Source of the DNA: Atopsyche davidsoni
Taxonomy: Eukaryota; Arthropoda; Insecta; Trichoptera; Hydrobiosidae
NCBI GenBank assembly: GCA_022113835.1
Contig: JAILWY010000005.1
Coordinates: 9,442,501-9,506,500, forward strand
Reading direction: 5' to 3'
Length of the DNA stretch: 64,000 bases
Shown: piece after piece, positions 24,142 through 38,098 of the stretch
Position numbering within the stretch: position 1 is the first letter of the stretch
Layout of the letters: each line of letters begins with the position of its first letter
The notes under the pieces: generated by a model
The model's database searches: none
What the model was told of the DNA's origin: nothing
Seen by the model: only the letters and a program-made list of their open reading frames with translations
Program-made: the position numbers and the translations under genes

Positions 24142-27100
24142 GCTTGATGCTTTACTTATATAATATTTTAAAACCAGTTCAACAGATGGATGATGATGAC
24201 ACAACATTTAAAACAGCATTAATCAGTTTTTATAATAGCTTAAAAATAATTTTATTAAAACTCCTGATGAGAGATCCTGCATTTTAGAATATTCAGCCTT
24301 CAGATGCTGCGCCCCAAGTTGTCCGACTCCTTTGGCTCGCTCAGTTTGTGTGCTCGTGTATTTGCTACTCCTCTGTACCGCGTGGCTGCTGATGAATAAG
24401 TGAAAAATAAACAATCCATCGAGAGTTGCATCTTACTAATGGACAACTGACAATGTCTTTACGTAAGGAAAAGAATATTCACAGTAATTATATTTTGATT
24501 TTTTTTATTATATAAAGTGTTCGGAAACATTTCAAGGAAACTCAATCGTATCACAAAAAAGGCATGCTTTTATATTGTCCTTGTAATTATTAAACCACTG
24601 CTTGTACTTGTATACTTCCCAAAAATTTATTTCTACTGTAACACTTACATATTATATATTTTAAAAGTGCTTAGCCGAGTTCATTTTTACTTAAGTTGTC
24701 CTTGTAGATTTATTTATTTAGAATCAAAGTTCACTTCATGAAGAGTTTTTTTTGTCATTAATCACACTCATTTTATATAAAAAATATATTAGTTGTCATA
24801 CAAATGCATATATAGAATGAAACGTAAAATCTGCCAACAAAGTTGAAAATTAATATTGTCAATTTGAATAAAATATTTTTTGTACATTAAAAAAGTATTC
24901 TCCATAGAAATAAGCGTGCAGTGCATTAATGAATCTATAAGTTTATCGTTATTATTATTATTTTTAGTTATTTTAAATTCTCATTCATTGAGTCTTTTAA
25001 ATCATCTATTGAGATCAAAACACTCTATTTTTATTTTATATACTTAAAAGACATAATTTTAACCTGAAATTGATAAGAGCTATTTAATTTATAAATGAGT
25101 TCATTTGAAGCACTGAGTTATTCATACTAGAGATGACAATGAAGTTTAAATTACAAGCCACTTCAGATAAGCTAATTAGCTTATGTATTATCGTCTATTT
25201 CTTTCACTCCTACAAGTTTTTGCATGAGAATAGCCATATAAGACATACATCATGGCATTATTAAAACACATATTTTGCAAGTATTGAGTATATGCAACGT
25301 CATCTGTAGATTGACTCATTGGTTTAAATACTAATTAAAACTGACTAAATGTTTATATCAATAAAGGTGATATTTAAGTTTCATTTTAGCTTTGGTTATC
25401 TAAGCTGAATCTATAAAAAATAAAGCATTTATTATGCAAGTACAAATCAAGTGCGACTTAAACAAAAGATGACATTTTGGGTCCCAGCGATCACTGTGAC
25501 GATTGCGAAGATCAGGCGATCAATAACTGGGATATATCAAACCATTTACTAAATACACATAAGTTGATAGCTTAACATAGAGTGAAGTGTGAATGTTACC
25601 ATATTTATGTAATATTATTTTTAAACTGCATCACCTAGAGTTAATGTTTGTTTTGATATAAGACAATACAATAAAGAAACAATTTCATTAAAAAAATTGA
25701 TGTGGCATTATATATTTTGATAATTACATTTGTATTTCAGAATGATGTATAAATCCCATTTTCAATCTTTTTGTTTTTATTTTTCTCTTTACATGTGCTT
25801 ATCTTAAATCTGTATAGACAATCTATAAAAATGGTAATTAAGAAATAATAATAAGAATTAATATTTTCAATTGTGTGGAAGTTTTTGTTCATCTTTTAAA
25901 AAAATTATCTGAACATAATCGATTACTGATATTTAACATCCTCATGATGTTGCTAGCTTTCTGTTGTACAATTATATTATGAAATTTAATTATGCTTTAC
26001 TATTGTTCACGGTTGAAACACAACAGTATAGCAATGTATATAAATTCACACAATTTCGAAAACCTGTGTTATCAAATTCGACATTAATTTCATTTATAAT
26101 CATATGATTTTGTTTTGAGAAATGTACCCATAACAAAGTCATAATTTCTATCATAAGCTTAGCTAATATTGTAATAAGGAATAAGATATAAATATAATTA
26201 TTGAAAACTAAGTTAAGAAACGAAATTTATCACCATATTTGTTTTAATCCATTAAACATTAAAATAATGTTTTTGTTTTTTGATCAATGAAACTAATTTT
26301 GATGTAAATTAGATGTTTTGGAAATTAAGTTAATATTCATGTATTTTTTACCATTAAAAGTTAATTGGAAAATAAATATATGTCTCCATTTCAATGTTGT
26401 TTTACTTGCCTCAGCTACTATACCCTTAATGCTAAGGCAAATAAATTATTTATTATTTTTATATTTTTTAAATGTCAACAGCTTACCTGGCATGAAAGTA
26501 TCTGACCGAATTCAGGCCCATCGTGAAACCTATAGATCGATGCTTATAGGTGACTGGAGTCCAGATACTTGCAACCCTCGGAAAGTGTTTGAACAATCAT
26601 TTTACACAATTGCAGTGCGCACACTACTTCTACATATTTGATACATATTATCAATCTTTATAGTTTTGCGACCATGTATGCTTTTAGAGGTAATATTTCC
26701 TTATCTTTTATTTTAAGTAAGCTGTCGAATATAAAAATTGCATTCAATTGTATTAAAACTTTTATTGCTTCCGAATTTATATTATATACACATATCATAA
26801 TTTCAAGAGATATTTTAAAGCACATTACTTTATGTAAGTACATTCCTGCTATCGGAACTGAATGAAAGAAAACAAACTTATTAATACTAACTAGACATAA
26901 GTACAAAATTTAAACAAACATACACGTATTGTAAAATCAGTAGATACGAGAATACCTAAAGCTATCATGAAAAATTTTGCATCATCATTAATTGACTTTT
27001 AAAAGCTGCAGATTACAACCTCACTTGTAATTATTAAAAAGTCTTCATTAGATTTATTATACAGTGGAATATCAATCAAAATACAATTTAATATAAAGTG

Positions 27101-28856
27101 TAAAAATTTTTAATCAATTTTAAAAATTATTGCTCCACCATATTATTTCTTAGATCACAGGCACTCAATTATTATTTTAGTAATTTAAATAAACAAAAGC
27201 ATTTTATATAACAATATGTAGAAGGCGTGGACAGTATATACATAATTAGCTATAGGTACTGTAAATCTTTTCAGAGCAGATAAACTTCATTTATTTAATA
27301 TAGATATAAATAACTATTTATTTACACAGATTTAATTCAAAACACTCCAATAAAAGATATTTAAATGTCCCTTGTGAAAGTTTTTACCTTACACAGGACT
27401 TTGAAAACTTTTTACTGTAATTTTCTTAAAATAATTTCTCACAATGCTAGTTTCTTTTGTATAGAGAAATAAATTATTGTTCTTATTTTTTGTGACAAAA
27501 AAAGTCATTAGATTTATAAAATGCAATTTAATTTTTTTTTGCATAATTTGTTCATTATTTTAAGAGTGATATAGTGCAGTTTAGTATATAAAATAAAAGA
27601 TTTTTACTGCACGTGGTAATAACACATTAACGATTCCTTTTAAATTCAATCTGCTAATATCTTAACGGCCATAATTTCTCTCTAGATGAGAGTTTTCACT
27701 TTAACAATTCACAGATTTTAGGATTAATATTTTTAAGAAGAGATCATTTCTTTGATACTATTTAATTTTTTAATGATATCATTGAATTTCCAATTTAATT
27801 TCACTGTCACCTTTTTGAACTTTTTGAAACTTCCTCCGTGTAAAAATATAATTAATTAGTTTACTGAAGTTTTTAATAAACTAAAGAATGAATAAGATAT
27901 ACTATTTTGTGACAGTGATAATATCATATATAAAATAACATATTTTAATTGATACTAATAATAAACTTTATTTCAGGAATGGATATAGATTTTTTCGAAT
28001 ATATATAAATATTTATCATATTATGTAAATAAATTACTAAAACATCTAAAACCACAAATAAGATAACAATTTTACATAAATTACTATATCTTCTGCAATA
28101 CAATATAACATATATTTACAAGTTTTTTGTTAACATTGTATAGTTCTTTAGTATATTTCAAAAGAATGGCTGTAAAAGAGCAAAGTTTGCATCTGAAGAG
28201 GGAAAATAGAGAATGAGATAAATGAGAGAAAATGTAGCAACAAAGCAGAAAGAGAAGAAAAATGTTATTTAAAAGGTTTTGCCAGTAAAATCAACAAGTG
28301 CACAGTGTAAATATATTAATGTTACATTCAGACTTATCTATCAGTGATGTACAATACAACTCGAATCTAAGCATGCAGTTTCATGAAGTAATGCAAAATA
28401 TACCTTGTTAATGAGGTAGATTGCTTATCAAATGAAAAGACACATAAGTTATCTTTCAATTTTTTTAATTTAATTGAATCAATCAATATCAAACCCATTA
28501 ACGTACTTTCTCATTTTTATAATAATATTTCAAGGCAGGAACTGATTAATTCTTTATGGTTTTCATGAATTGCAGATTATTAAAATACCTTTCAGATCTA
28601 TCAAGAAAACAATTTGAATGTAACATTATTTGACTAATATTTTGTAAAATAATTATGTTGCTTTATTTGTTGGGCTTTCTGAATTACTTATTTTTCTGTT
28701 ACAATATTATTTCTACATATCGTGGATCACAGTAGCATGAGGTAGAAGCATAGAGTATTGTAAACACTATTTACGAGAAAAAGTTTGCTTGTACTAATAA
28801 AATGGTAAAAATATCTATATCAATCACAAAAATGTTCTTTTATATTTGTGAATTGA

Positions 28857-28862
28857 TTTATT
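28857..28862 (-). terminator. Polyadenylation signal candidate of the PRADC1-like gene
   Basis: AATAAA on the minus strand, about 180 bases downstream of the stop codon. Confidence 0.5.
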
Positions 28863-29040
28863 GTTTACATGTCACATATAACTTTTGCACAATATTTATA
28901 GTCAGTGTCTAAGATACTGTATGCCTTTATCAAATGTACTGATTTTTTCTTTATATCTTTGGGTCTGAATTTCATTTCATTTGGTATGTATTGGAAAATA
29001 GGTATGAAAATAAGACTGGTAGCAACATCATCTGGTAGAC

Positions 29041-30631
29041 TCACCAACTGATCCAAGGTGGTTGATTCATCCGATGCATCGGAGTATATGTCATGTTAAT
29101 AGGAAAGTTTATTGTGGCGTAAGATCTATGAAGACGTTGAAGAGTCTGCAGTATGTGAACTCCACTTCTTCCTAATAGAAAGGCTGCCGGAATATCAGCA
29201 TCTCTGTCAGATCTGAAAGAAAAGAATACAGTATAAAAACCTCACTCATCATTTATAAAGAACAAAAAATATTTTGCAGTGTAGATACATTATCATACAT
29301 TTAAGAGAATGTCTATTATGATACAATTGTGCAAGTTCGACAAATAATTTAAATTACTTACCTGTCATCTATCATTTCTATAAACTGATCAGGTGTGGTG
29401 TCCCACGGCTCATCAAACTCCATTTCAGTAATAATTATAGCTCGAGCTCCAGCCTGCTCTGCTATGACAGTTTTTTGGACAAATGAGCATTCTCTGAAAT
29501 TATTAATAAACAATTGAAAAACCAAATTAATATAAAAATTAACAGCTATAAAAAATTATTTATAACTTCAAAATGAATAACATGAATAACACATCTTAAA
29601 TAAAAATGAAAATATCCTCCAGATTTACTTATCTGGTTAATAACAACATACTTGACTAGTTTAGCATTATTTTCTTAGCAAAAAGATAAAATATACATCA
29701 ACATTACCCTCTACTAACAAACGCAACATTCCCTTCAATCTTTTCTTTGTTCTCTGGAATTACACAACCTTCTATTGGATCCATTGGGACAAGTTTTGTT
29801 TTTTTCATACATATACTCCCATTCTAAAAAAAATTATATCTACATAAAAAAATAATAACCTCAACCATTGCACAATATTCAATATTTTTTTAATGAAATC
29901 ATTAAAGTCTAATAGTTCTAAAACTCACAAACGGCGCACCAAAGTCTTTAGCCGGTCGAATCCTGTATGTATACTCTAACTCTGAGGGCTCAATTATTTC
30001 AAAGAACTGGTCATCTCCTATGACCTCTGAATTTGAGACACTCTCAATCATCTGTGATCTGTAGCCTGAAAAATATATAGTATTTATAAGAGACTTATAC
30101 ATAAGCACCAAAATATAATATATGTTGTTAAGTATACTAGGATAGCTACTATTCGTTTGTAATAATACAATGTTGGCATTATATAAATTCACTCAGTTTA
30201 CCTACTTGTTTTGCTTTGTTCTATCTTTTGAATATTTATATTTGTTATTTAGTCCTTACTTATTTATTTAACTTATTCTTCAACTCATGCAATAAAAGGG
30301 TTTTTACACATATTTTTCCCTAGACAAATACAATAACAAAAAGAGAGAAATCCATGTACGCTACCACAAAACTACATGCTATAAGCCCCACAACCTGCAC
30401 ACAAGAGCAGGGGATAGCCACACACCGTATTGTGAGCATAACCCCAACAACTATTGCAAATTAACATAAAAGAAAATATAGAATCTTGAGGAAAAAATCT
30501 CACACCCTCCGATTACATCATATTAATAATGGTAAAAAATTACAGCCTCACAACTTACCACCGTGCACAATGCTGCGAACAGTAAAACACAAAATTATTA
30601 ATGTGTAAGCGACGTATCTTATTTCAGTCAT
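29041..30631 (-). CDS. PRADC1-like secreted protease-associated (PA) domain protein
   Basis: Five exons on the minus strand: 30631-30559, 30065-29929, 29823-29708, 29493-29362 and 29212-29041. All phases fit, giving 209 residues with stop TGA at 29041-29043. The ATG is followed by a hydrophobic signal peptide (YTLIILCFTV). Next come a PRADC1-type N-terminal motif (YTYRIRPAKDFGAPF), the PA-domain core (EGNVAFVSRGECSFVQKT, then AGARAIIITE), IPAAFLLGRSG, and a closing INFPINMT with PPW near the C terminus. The last part carries an N-glycosylation sequon (NMT). Human PRADC1 is 188 residues with the same order of motifs. PA domains mediate protein interaction or substrate access in proteases and receptors, but here there is no protease domain, so it is a small secreted PA-only protein. 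It is divergent from the neighbouring transporter gene, with about 1.2 kb between start codons. Confidence 0.93.
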
Positions 30632-31837
30632 TCTAATGTTTTGCTATGCAGCTTCTTACAGAACAGATCTACTAGATACAAATATACATATATCGACAAA
30701 CTTTGATACTCTCAGAATAACTCCGATGATTGTGAAAATCAACTGAACTTGAATTGAGTGATAACACGATAGCAGAGATAGCACCGCTCAGTGACAGCTG
30801 TCAAACGATATCAGTCCTGCCAGTAACAAAAATTAAAGCTTGCTATGAAAATCACACTCTCGTGAGTATGCTTCGTTTTTATTTAATTTAACTGTTTAAT
30901 TCAAAATCTATTTTCTTTGACATTAAAGGAATTTTTTTACTTAAATTAAATCGCTCATACAATTATCATACCTTCGACATGCTTTGATGCTTTAACAAAA
31001 GTTAAAAACGAAAATTCTTCAGGTGCTTCTCAAAGAAGGTTAGTGACCATTTCACTAAATATTTCCATGGTTTCTTTATTGGGGATAGTGTAGTCCCCAA
31101 GTCCTTTTACACCGCAGTTTATATTCTCAGAAAAGGTCTTTGTATTGCTGCTGCCCAATAGCATTATTATCCAAACCTTTATTTACAAACCTCTGACATT
31201 TAGATTTAACATAGAGAGCGAGGAAGCAATAGTATTTATAATATATATTAATTTAGTGCCCATATATCATTTTTTATTTGATAAAAGCGCCAAAGGTAGG
31301 TATATTTTTTTATGAGGGCAATACAATGGACGTCTCCGACCAATTTGTTTTGTCTTTTTGACGGATGACTGTACTTGTTTGGCTTGTCCATGTATAATTC
31401 TGCAAATGCATTGTTATATATGTTTACAGTGACTTGCTTGCTGACATTGTCAATAAGTATTTTAGCAATAGAAAAATGAAATGTACTACGTAGACTACTG
31501 TAGAGATTTCTAAGTTGTGCCTAGATACTTGCCGGCTTTGGAAGACCAGGTTTGTAGATATCTGTTTATATAAATAAAAATATATTTTTGTGGTTTCAAG
31601 TTATGCGTTTAAAAATAATGCCGGAATCGAGAAAATTATATAATATATTGTCAATGAAGACTGCTTTGCTGCATGTACGTGTATTTTTTACGCTATTTCG
31701 ACTTATTTTTTTGTATCAGAATGAGACGGTTTATAGGATAGCACTTTTCATGTTTAAATTGAAAAAATATTTACTGCGTGCACATGGATATTGCTTCAAG
31801 TAAAGTGAATTTATTGTATGAATTTCAGATTTTCACA
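30632..31837. promoter_or_regulatory. Divergent intergenic region with 5' UTRs of two genes
   Basis: About 1.2 kb lies between the start codons of the minus-strand PRADC1-like gene and the plus-strand ABCB6-like gene. An AATTTCAG acceptor directly before the transporter ATG (exon would begin 31829) suggests at least one untranslated exon upstream, possibly ending at the CCAG/GTTTGT donor near 31549. No TATA box was convincing. Both promoters probably lie here. Confidence 0.45.
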
Positions 31838-34800
31838 ATGCTGTATTGTCCACCGAATGTGACTCTTAATGAGATATGGGTCGATCATGGCATCTCACAG
31901 TGTTTTATGGAAACTGTTGGTATTTCTATCATAGGCGGTTTCTTGCTCTTAATGGGTACCATTCAAGTTATTATTTATAAAAGGTGAGGAGACTTATTAT
32001 ATAAAAATACTATACCTTCATAATATCTTTTACTTAACTCACTTAATGTAGGACAAGATTTATTTAATATAACTTTATTTTGTAGATATGCAACTAGAAA
32101 CTTGAATGATCGCTATACCAGGTTATACAATGTTCAAATTTGTGTGACATATTTTGTCCCAATACTCTCAATCATACATTTTAGTCTTCAGGCTGCTGTT
32201 TATAAAGATGGGCACATTTACGGCTACATGGTTTGTATTCATTAAATTATTTTTAAAACAATTTATAAGCAGTAAAAGCATATTTTTATCAACAAGCGAA
32301 AGAATAAAAAAAAAATGGTCGTTATTACAGAAATCAGCAAATATCATTAAAGTTTTTTTTTGGCTTTTTAAAAATAATTGTATACCATCTCGCTATTATA
32401 AATTTACGTATTTACACTATTACAAAGATTGCTTAATTTAAGGATTTAATATAAACTAATATAAAGATTGTGCCTCCTGCAGACAATTTCATGTTGAGGT
32501 ATAATAATCAAAACTTTAGTAATAACATATTAATTAAATTATTTGTATAAGTTTTTTTTAAATCATTCAATATGATTTAAATACAAATGAAAATTATTAT
32601 AATTTTGTCTGATGGCTTTTGCGATAACTCATGACTCAGGGTGTCAACTATCCAACTCAACACCACCTCTTTATCATCATAACCTCTGGGTCGTATTGGA
32701 TTTCTTTATTATGAGATAAACAAAAAACCAGTTTGTAAATGAATTCCAGGGATATTTGTCATTTTGTAAAATAGAAATTTGTACTAATTTAAAATGAATT
32801 ATTCAAGTTAATTTTAAATAACACCACAAACATCTCTTAATAATATATTTGTGTATTTTTATTGTAATATTATTATGCTTATAGATATTATCACTAGTCA
32901 TGACTCTGGTGATGTTTCCCTTCTCTGCATTCTTGATGGGACTGGAACGACGTTACCTTTTGCCATCGGTGCCTCCGAGAGGTCACGGTCTGGTCCTTCT
33001 CCTATTTTGGACCTTAGTTTTTGTTATTGAAAACCTCTCTTTTATAAATATCAAGAAAGAAGGATGGTGGTGGCACTTAAGAAAGTAAGTATCATAAATT
33101 GTTAGATTGAAGCCAGAACAAATCAGTAAATTACTTTTAATTTATTATTGAATTGTTGTTTTTAAATTTTCAAAACATTTATAAATATTTGACAAAAAAT
33201 TGTATGAATTATGATAATGACTAAATATATTAGCAAATAAAACAGATTTAAAAAAATATCAATGGTGTCAATTTAAAATATACAGTTTACAAATAATATA
33301 TAATGAAAGTTGCACTTTGATTTTGTATTTTTTATGAATTAAAAACAAGAAGACTGACTATATTGTGAAAATTTTTCCTTATTATCTGTTTCAATATTTA
33401 TGTAATAGTATAGTAAAATCAAATGATTTTATCTATTGTAATTTTTTAGTGATGTTTCACTTTTGATACGACTAGTTTTGCCCACATGCTAGGCCAGCAT
33501 CTTCAAGCAGGTGAGGTTTCATAGCTAATTTACAAATGAGCAAATATCGATATGTTGGAGAGAGAAAAGTAATGATAATAGAAGGAGACTAAATAATGCT
33601 GCTATATACCTAATTTTTACTAAATTAAAACATAAATTTATTTGCATTGGATAGAATCGCTTAAAATAGCAATTGTATAGAATCCCAGATTAGTCGGGAA
33701 CATTAAACTCATTGACCATGTAAATTGTTCCCGACAATCATTGGCTTTCTCTAACACTTCGTCATTTGTAAATAATTTACAAAACCTCACTTTGCTTCAA
33801 GATGCCAACCTAAGATGTTGGAGAAACTAGTCTGTTATATGGAATTCCACCTAGTACTTTCAGGTCAAAAATATTGGATTTATAATTTTTACTTTTATAG
33901 GTAGAAACTTTAATTTGTATGCTTTCATAAATCCTATTTGAATGTAGATTTTTGTTGTAGTATGGAAGATCGTGTGGAAATGGGACTCTTTGTTTCTCGA
34001 TACATTTCATGCCTGATGATATTTATACTGGGCCTGCGGGCACCGGGAATCGTCCAGGTATATCGCTCACTGCATGACGATCTCATAAATGACGGTCACC
34101 CTTATAGTACTCGTATAAGGGCTACACCACTGCTTACTACGGTAAGAGCATATTTATATGTATGAATAAATTATTTTTAATAATTTCTGCACTATAGTAA
34201 CTTTTTAAATAAAATACTTGAGTGATTTTTATAAATACAATACAAAAAATATATATACTAAAATTAAAATTTATTTAGATATTTCAGATGAGATATTACA
34301 GTGAATCTGCCTTCGGGAATGCGTGCCATAAAATTCGACTGATTTTACTTTTCATGTGGCCCAAGAAAAATAATTGCCTTCAATTACAAATGATGATTTG
34401 TGTCTTTATATTAGTCGTAGAAAGAGTCATCAATTTGTATGTTCCTATTTATGGAAAACTTATAGGTAAATGGAAGTTTATTCATGATACCAATCAATTA
34501 AAATAGTTTTATACTACCCTTTAAATATACAATTTTTCAAAGGCAAAATATTGTATTTTAAATCTTATTAAGTTAAGAATATTAGCTATTCATGAAATAT
34601 TATTCTAGGATAGGTATGTTAGATATATTGTATATTATATATAAAAAGACCAGCTGTCGGCGCCTGGAACATCGTGATCTAATCTTATTGTTTCTAAACT
34701 ATAAATATTTTTTTCAGTTGATAGTGTCTCAATTGAACCGATCACATTTAAATGGGACCTTATTGTGACCTTTGTTGCCTTAATGTTCTTACAAGGGAGC

Positions 34801-37800
34801 GGCATATTGTGTTTTGGCTTTCTTGATCATCTCAGATCCTTCTTTTGGATCAAAATTCAACAAAACACTACCAAGGTGATACAGGTAATGAATCATTTTA
34901 CTTTTTAAATATATACATTTTTTAACTTCAATCACTGGCAGATATATTTTGTAGTGTTCTATTTCAAACATGTAGCTCGTTAAAATTAAGTGATTGTTCA
35001 TTGCTTACAATATTTTTTTTATAAAAATTTACAGCCTTACACGGAATAAAAGAGTTTGGACCAAAAAGTAATATTGAGTATGGAGATTGTGAATTATATA
35101 CTGGATGTTCAAAGTCAATATTTATGCTTTTGCAGATGTGTGCATTGCTATGTAATTTTATGTTTTAATTTAATTCTAAAATCTAGTTTTTTTTTTATCA
35201 GGTAGAGTTTGTAAGATATCTTCTCACCGTATCCTACCATTGGAAGACGGAAAGGATGGATATTTCTGATGAAAGACTATTAAAAATCATGAACAAGGGC
35301 ACCGACTCTATAAATAACCTGCTTTCTTCCATACTTTTCTGTATCTCGCCTATCATTATCGACATTATTGTTGCAATAGTCTTCTTGACTTACTCGTTTG
35401 ATGCTTGGTTTGGACTCATCATTTTGGTAACAATATTTTGGTACATAGGTAAATCCCATTTTATGTAACTATTAAACTGATTGGTTCTAATAATTTTTTT
35501 AAAAAGATTATTGCACACAGTTATAATTTGTTAATTGTTAAAATGAATTTTAGTCTCAACAATTGCTATTACAAAATGGTGTACTAAGTTCCAAACGCAA
35601 ATGGTAAATCAAAATCTTCTGAGAAGACATATTTTTGTGGACACCATAAAGAACTCTGAAACAGTCAAGCTCTATGGAGCTGAGCAGTTTGAAGTGGAAA
35701 ACTACAGACGCTCTCTCGACTTATGTCAGGTCAGTATCCTATGACCAAATATGAGCCCATTATTCTTTTCAAAAGTATGACCAAGCACACACAACTTGAA
35801 AGTTACCTTGAAACACTGTTGTCTAGCTGGCCAGAACTTTTTGGCACTAGAATCTGGCCGATATGACCAAAGCAAGTCTAGCAACAGTTTTGTGTCGTTT
35901 TAACAGTTTACTTTTTAGTAGCAGTAATTTAGTTTAACTTTTAAACAAATTATGGTTAAATATGAACCCACACTGCTTTATATAGACAGAAGAGCGGAAA
36001 GTTACTGTGACCCTGAACATTCTCAACACTATGCAGAATATCACTTTTTGTGGAGGTACGTTAATAAATACGGATGTCTGACTTTATTTTTTCATATTTG
36101 AACAAGTTATTTTATTCTAATAATGCTTACCTTTTCTTGAATATAGGTTTGCTCGGGGGCTCCCTTCTATGTGTCAGGATGGTTGCTTTGCATGAAGGCC
36201 TCACCGTTGGAGATTACGTATTATTTTTAATCTATATTATTCAATTGTGTATGCCGCTCAACTCCTTGAAAAATTTTCACAGGTTTGTTTCAATCACAAA
36301 AATTAAGTGATTACACTTAATATCAAACTGCACCGTGATAAACAGTGTCATCTTCATCGGGTTGTATTACAATATTTAGTTGTACACAACATTCTTTATC
36401 TCATAGTTTTTTTTATTACTCAGAACTTTCCAAAGAAACTTAGCAAGTATGGAAGACTTGCTGGTGCTTTTCTGTGAACAACATATTATTCAAGATCCTC
36501 CGAATGCTCCTGCTCTGCTGACGAGAAGAGGAATTATCGAGTTCCGCAACGTCTCTTACAGCGATTGTTCACACTCAGTAAAGAATTTGACTTTCACTGT
36601 ACCACCTGGCAAAACAATAGCTATGGTTTGTTGTTTTTCACTAATTTGCTATTCAGTTTCATTTAATTAATTTTACTAAAACCTATCATTAATTTATATA
36701 TGCTTAAAATTATTACTCATCTGTTGTTACATTCTTATAGGTCGGGTCAGCTAACTCTGGGAAATCGTTTATAATCCCACTTCTGCTGCGATCTATGGAT
36801 GTAGATTCTGGCTCCATCGCTGTTGATGGCCAAGATATAAGAACTGTAACGCAAGAGTCTCTGAAAGCAGCCATCGGAGTCATCCCACTAGCGGCAGCTA
36901 TCTTTAATAATTCAATAAGGTATTGCGTGATCTTCCACATATTCATACATAGAGTAAAATAATAGAAATTTGGTAAGAATAATTTAAATATACATTAACA
37001 TATGGTTCAATCGCTCAACAGGTACAATATTCAGTATGGAAAAGTTGGATCGACGGATGCCAATTTAATCTCTACTGCCGATATAATCTCTGCTGCAAAG
37101 AATGCTGACATACATGATAAAATTTTAACATTTCCTGATGCATATGACACACATGTATGGTTTTGTTGAAATTAATATATTTGAAATATTGTTTCACGAT
37201 TTGAATATTAACCTTTATTTTTATATTTTCAGATTTGTGATGTAATGGATGAACTTAGCAATGAAGATGAAGATTGTATTGAAATTGCCCGAACTATCAT
37301 AAAGTCGCCAATTATCATACTTCTCGAAATTTATTCAAAGCAAAACACACCCAGAATTCAGGTAAGATTTCTTTTTTCTGATGATATCAACCCACTGAAT
37401 TGATATATAACATTCAAAAATGATTATTACAAAATGCACTATTCTTTGCTCATAGGCTGCTCTGGCAAGGGCCTGCGCTGATCGACCTACCTTAATAGTA
37501 GCCGATAAACTTTCAACAATCATTCATGTAGATGAAATTTTAGTTTTTAAAGACGGTGAAATTGTAGAACGAGGGCGGTAAGTCTCCTTATCACCTTAAA
37601 AAAGAGATTAATATTTTAGTATAATTAGAAAATACCTTTATATATATATTTTTTTTTTTTTGCAGACATGATGAACTGATTATTTTGGGAGGTCTTTATG
37701 AAGAAATGTGGCAGAAACAGTCAAAAATTGACAACGAAACCAATTGGATTCACCGGAGAAATCGGTCAATCTTTAATCCATACAAATCAAAGCCGAGCGA

Positions 37801-37837
37801 AAGAGACAGTGATAATGAATCAGTAAATTCAATGTAA
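31838..37837 (+). CDS. ABCB6/HMT-1-like ABC half transporter with degenerate nucleotide-binding domain
   Basis: Sixteen exons: 31838-31983, 32086-32230, 32885-33084, 33961-34141, 34288-34465, 34718-34884, 35202-35448, 35554-35729, 35986-36055, 36147-36282, 36424-36625, 36741-36919, 37022-37154, 37233-37361, 37456-37577 and 37666-37837. All phases fit, giving 860 residues (human ABCB6 has 842). It opens [14 protein letters not shown], followed by an N-terminal five-helix TMD0. A six-helix core then holds FDAWFGLI (about 400), [14 protein letters not shown] (about 456-469) and [14 protein letters not shown], all ABCB6-like. The ATPase domain (about 565-830) keeps a Walker A-type GSANSGKS (618-625) but lacks the Q-loop Gln (L666), the LSGGQ signature (LSNED, 728-732), the Walker B Asp-Glu and D-loop (LLEIYSKQN, 751-758, about four residues shorter than in human ABCB6) and the H-loop His (D780, in IVADKLST). 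ABCB6/HMT-1 proteins move porphyrins or phytochelatin/thiol conjugates. Here transport by ATP hydrolysis is doubtful. Confidence 0.9.
33440..33885. mobile_element. Foldback MITE in ABCB6-like intron 3
   Basis: A segment near 33469-33522 (ACTAGTTTTGCCCACATGCT and onward) is repeated inverted near 33782-33832 with moderate divergence. Next to it, 33841-33880 is the reverse complement of the border sequence of the foldback element at about 55585-55625 (TATTTTTGAC, TACTTGGTGGAATTCC). It therefore belongs with the foldback elements near Dicer-2. Boundaries are approximate. Confidence 0.5.
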
Positions 37838-38092
37838 AAGAAATCTTTAAGATATTTTTATTGTTCATTTTTTATGTGAACTTTTTCAGCAATTTTTTTT
37901 AAGAAATTGTGTTGCATAAATGGTAACGGTTCATGGATGATGTGGCCAAAAAACTAAAATTTTACAATCCAAAAAAATTATGACAAATTAAAGACTCGTA
38001 TATATGTAGAGAGCCTCCTTGTGGTCCCATTACAAGGAGATGATTTAGAATGATTTGTATGACATTATTTACTTTTTTATTAAACTGGAAAT

Positions 38093-38098
38093 AATAAA
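38093..38098 (+). terminator. Polyadenylation signal candidate of the ABCB6-like gene
   Basis: AATAAA lies about 255 bases after the stop codon. Confidence 0.4.

Larger units (their letters stand above)
23974..29040. other. AT-rich intergenic region between M-spondin and the PRADC1-like gene
   Basis: The 3' UTR of M-spondin probably ends near 24.16 kb. The PRADC1-like gene's candidate poly(A) signal lies at 28857-28862 on the minus strand. Between them I see only AT-rich sequence. An isolated frame near 26480-26638 begins after an AG and reads SLPGMKVSDRIQAHRETYRS before a stop. It matches no family I know and has no partner exon, so it is not called as a gene. Confidence 0.6.

Noticed and set aside
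26480..26638. Frame reading SLPGMKVSDRIQAHRETYRS after an AG
   Set aside because: No donor, partner exon or known motif. It is a single short frame in AT-rich DNA.
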